Of a stretch of DNA of 6,668 nucleotides, positions 4,456-6,668 are shown in pieces. The stretch comes from Treponema sp. (GTDB lineage: Bacteria > Spirochaetota > Spirochaetia > Treponematales > Breznakiellaceae). Where the stretch lies: assembly GCA_031283905.1 (NCBI GenBank), contig JAITAW010000100.1:1-6668 (forward strand), written 5' to 3'. How positions within the stretch are numbered: the stretch's first letter is position 1; each line of letters starts with the position of its first letter. The translations under genes and the position numbers were made by a program. The notes under the pieces were generated by a model that saw only the letters and a program-made list of their open reading frames with translations, searched no databases and was not told where the DNA came from.

Positions 4456-6648
4456 ATGAAAATAGGAACAAAATTAGTCTCCGTCATTGCCGGGCTTAAT
4501 CTTATTGGCATCGGCGTGTTGGTCGGTATAACAGCTAATCTTTCACAAAGGCAGATTAGCTCGCTTGTTAATCGGGATGCTATCGATATGGCGGAAAAAT
4601 ATAGCGGGGATATGCTCGTGTGGATCGAACCGTTACTAGGCGGGCTTCGTAATGTAGCCAAAGCTATGGAACAATATGAAGTGATAGACGTTTACCAGCG
4701 CAGGACGTATTTCGATAGTATTTTGAAAGACATTCCCGCATCCAATAAGGACGTCCTTGCCGCATGGTGCGCGTGGGAACCAAACGCGCTTGACGGGCTT
4801 GACGCGGAATACGTCAATAGTTCGGGATCGGACCATACCGGGCGCTACATTCCTTATTGGGTATCGTCCCACAGCGGTCAGGCTACGATCAGCCCCCTCG
4901 TAGGCTACGATCAAAGCGGCGGCGACTATTATCAGATACCTTTTAGAAGCGGGAGAGAAACGATCCTTGAGCCGTATATTTATAAGGTAAATGGAGTCGA
5001 TATGTTCATAACCAGCTTGGCGGTTCCCATAAAAAAGAACGGGCAGGTGATAGGCGTTGTAGGATACGACATCGCATTGACGAAAGTACAAGAAGCCGTT
5101 TCAAAAATAAAGCCGTTCGAGACCGGAGTGGCGATGCTGTACAGCAATGGCGGTATTGTCTCGGCTCACTTTGACGAGTCCCGTCTCGGTAAACAGATGC
5201 AAAATACGGAACAGGATATAGCCGGTTCCCATTTACCCGCGCTCATAAGCGCGGTAAAGGCGGGACAGTCTTTTAATTATACGACCTATTATGCGCCTAC
5301 GAAAGAAAACATCTATGTGTTTGCTATTCCCTTCACCGTAGGAAATACCGCCACGCCATGGGCTTTGGCTTTAAGCATTTCAAAAGAAGCCATTATGGGT
5401 CCTGTATACGCCTTGATCACGCCTATCGTGATAATCGGCGTACTCATGATTATCGCCATGTCAATCGGAGCCATCTTTATCAGCCGCATGATAAGTAATC
5501 CCATTACAAAGATTATGACTATTCTGAAGAGCGTTGCCGATGGAGATATGACGCAAACGGTCGATGTCAGATCCAAAGATGAAATCGGCCAGCTTTCCTC
5601 GTATCTGAATCAGACAGTAAAAAACGTTGGGGTCTCGATCTGCGGTATCAAGGAGCAAACCGATCACCTGTTTGAGACAGGCAACAAATTAGCCGCAAAT
5701 ATGAATGAGACTGCAGCGGCTATTAATGAAGTAACCGCAAATATTCAGAGCATCAAGAGGCAGGCGATCAACCAAGCCGCCAGCGTAACGGAAAGCAATG
5801 CCACCATGGAGCAGGTCGTTGTCAACATAGACAAGCTCAATTCACATGTAGAGACTCAGAGGAACGCGGTTTCCCAGTCGTCTTCGGCTATTGAAGAAAT
5901 GCTTGCCAATGTTCAGAGCGTTACGCAGACCTTGGTAAAGAACGAGGCGAATGTCAACGAACTAGCCGAGGCATCTGAAGGCGGACGAGGAGGACTACAG
6001 GAGGTCGCCCAAAACATCCATGAGATTGCCCGTGAATCGGAAGGCTTGCTGGAAATAAACGCGGTCATGGAGAATATAGCGAGTCAGACGAACCTGCTTT
6101 CGATGAACGCCGCGATTGAAGCCGCCCATGCGGGAGAAGCGGGAAAAGGTTTTGCCGTAGTCGCCGATGAAATTCGCAAACTTGCCGAAAATTCAGGAGA
6201 ACAGTCCAAAACCATATCTCAAGTATTAAAGAGGATTAAAGACTCCATTGATAAGATAAGCAAATCAACCGAAGCGGTGTTGCTGAAATTCGAAGCCATA
6301 AGCGACAAGGTGACTACGGTGGCGGATCAGGAGTCGAAGGTGAGGAACGCGATGGAAGAACAGGGAGTGGGGAGCAAGAATATACTGGAAGCGATTGCGC
6401 TGGTGAATGATGCAACTCAGGTAGTGAAAGGCGCTTCAGATGAGATGCGGGAAGGCAGCAAGCAGGTGATTGCGGAAAGTCAAAACCTTGAGAGGGTAAC
6501 GGAAGAGATAACCGGCAGCGTAAACGAGATGGCGGCCGGCGCCGAGCAGATAGACCACTCCGTAGAGCAAGTGAATGAAATAAGCAAGGACAACAAAAAT
6601 CAAATTGACGCTCTTCTAAAAGAAGTTTCTAAGTTTAAGGTTGAGTAA
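4456..6648 (+). CDS. Methyl-accepting chemotaxis protein with dCache sensor, HAMP and MCP signal domain
   Basis: 730 residues, complete, with AAGGGGG ending six bases before the ATG. Layout: TM1 about 8-29; a periplasmic dCache-type sensor about 35-310, including AWEPNALDGLDAEY, GRYIPYW, a TILEPYIYKVNG segment and the closing VIGVVGYDIAL strand; TM2 about 319-343; HAMP from 344 (Pro349, DEIGQL at 375-380). A long cytoplasmic coiled-coil hairpin follows, with tip IASQTNLLSMNAAIEAAHAG (541-560) and GKGFAVVADEIRKLAE (563-578), where CheW and CheA dock. It should bind a small ligand outside the inner membrane and control CheA kinase and flagellar rotation. About 22 heptads flank each side of the tip, a rough count. 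The usual dCache amino-acid-binding motif is not recognisable, so the ligand is unknown. The chain ends in FKVE without the NWETF-type CheR/CheB tether. No che genes adjoin; it seems to be transcribed alone. Confidence 0.96.
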   Translation: MKIGTKLVSVIAGLNLIGIGVLVGITANLSQRQISSLVNRDAIDMAEKYSGDMLVWIEPLLGGLRNVAKAMEQYEVIDVYQRRTYFDSILKDIPASNKDVLAAWCAWEPNALDGLDAEYVNSSGSDHTGRYIPYWVSSHSGQATISPLVGYDQSGGDYYQIPFRSGRETILEPYIYKVNGVDMFITSLAVPIKKNGQVIGVVGYDIALTKVQEAVSKIKPFETGVAMLYSNGGIVSAHFDESRLGKQMQNTEQDIAGSHLPALISAVKAGQSFNYTTYYAPTKENIYVFAIPFTVGNTATPWALALSISKEAIMGPVYALITPIVIIGVLMIIAMSIGAIFISRMISNPITKIMTILKSVADGDMTQTVDVRSKDEIGQLSSYLNQTVKNVGVSICGIKEQTDHLFETGNKLAANMNETAAAINEVTANIQSIKRQAINQAASVTESNATMEQVVVNIDKLNSHVETQRNAVSQSSSAIEEMLANVQSVTQTLVKNEANVNELAEASEGGRGGLQEVAQNIHEIARESEGLLEINAVMENIASQTNLLSMNAAIEAAHAGEAGKGFAVVADEIRKLAENSGEQSKTISQVLKRIKDSIDKISKSTEAVLLKFEAISDKVTTVADQESKVRNAMEEQGVGSKNILEAIALVNDATQVVKGASDEMREGSKQVIAESQNLERVTEEITGSVNEMAAGAEQIDHSVEQVNEISKDNKNQIDALLKEVSKFKVE

Positions 6649-6649
6649 A

Positions 6650-6668
6650 CCTGCCGGAATTGCGCAGG
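6650..6668 (+). terminator. Possible terminator hairpin cut by the window edge
   Basis: CCTGC (6650-6654) and GCAGG (6664-6668) can pair around a 9-base loop immediately after the chemoreceptor stop codon. The stem may continue past the last base, and any T-run would lie outside the window, so this cannot be confirmed here. Confidence 0.3.

Noticed and set aside
4356..4661. 101-codon open frame on the minus strand across the chemoreceptor start
   Set aside because: It overlaps the chemoreceptor promoter, ribosome site and first membrane helix on the opposite strand and has no family resemblance.

Overview
The window looks like a chromosomal piece of a spirochaete, most likely a Treponema of the roughly 50% GC, termite-gut type. 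This is inferred from the gene set (GAF/HD-GYP protein, NifS-type cysteine desulfurase, dCache chemoreceptor with a LSMNAAIEAAHAGE signalling tip) and from base composition. No marker gene fixes the species.

Layout: bases 1-174 are AT-rich, carry no gene, and hold three hairpin-forming inverted repeats. From about 175 to 798 lies the decayed remnant of an IS5-family transposase. It has no intact reading frame but can be followed piece by piece through three shifts of frame to its natural stop. Convergent with it, on the minus strand, is a two-gene unit: a GAF + HD-GYP cyclic-di-GMP phosphodiesterase (1390-2661) whose stop codon overlaps by 4 bases the start of an isolated class I fumarase beta subunit (818-1393). 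A 205-bp divergent intergenic region (2662-2866) holds candidate promoters for both directions and a perfect 13-base palindrome at the predicted transcription start of the plus-strand cysteine desulfurase gene (2867-4054). Next come a tRNA-Ala(CGC) gene with its own good promoter (4125-4197) and a 258-bp spacer ending in a candidate promoter overlapped by a dyad. Last is a complete 730-residue methyl-accepting chemotaxis protein (4456-6648).

Function: the chemoreceptor (CheA input) and the HD-GYP enzyme (c-di-GMP turnover) are both signalling proteins that commonly influence motility, but nothing shows that they are co-regulated. The cysteine desulfurase supplies sulfur for Fe-S clusters and tRNA thiolation. 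Class I fumarases are Fe-S enzymes, so a link is possible, but the cluster-binding alpha subunit is absent from the window. I see no CRISPR array, phage genes, toxin-antitoxin pair or clearly new system. The most notable items are the reconstructable IS5 relic, the orphan fumarase beta subunit translationally coupled to an HD-GYP gene, and the two promoter-associated dyads.
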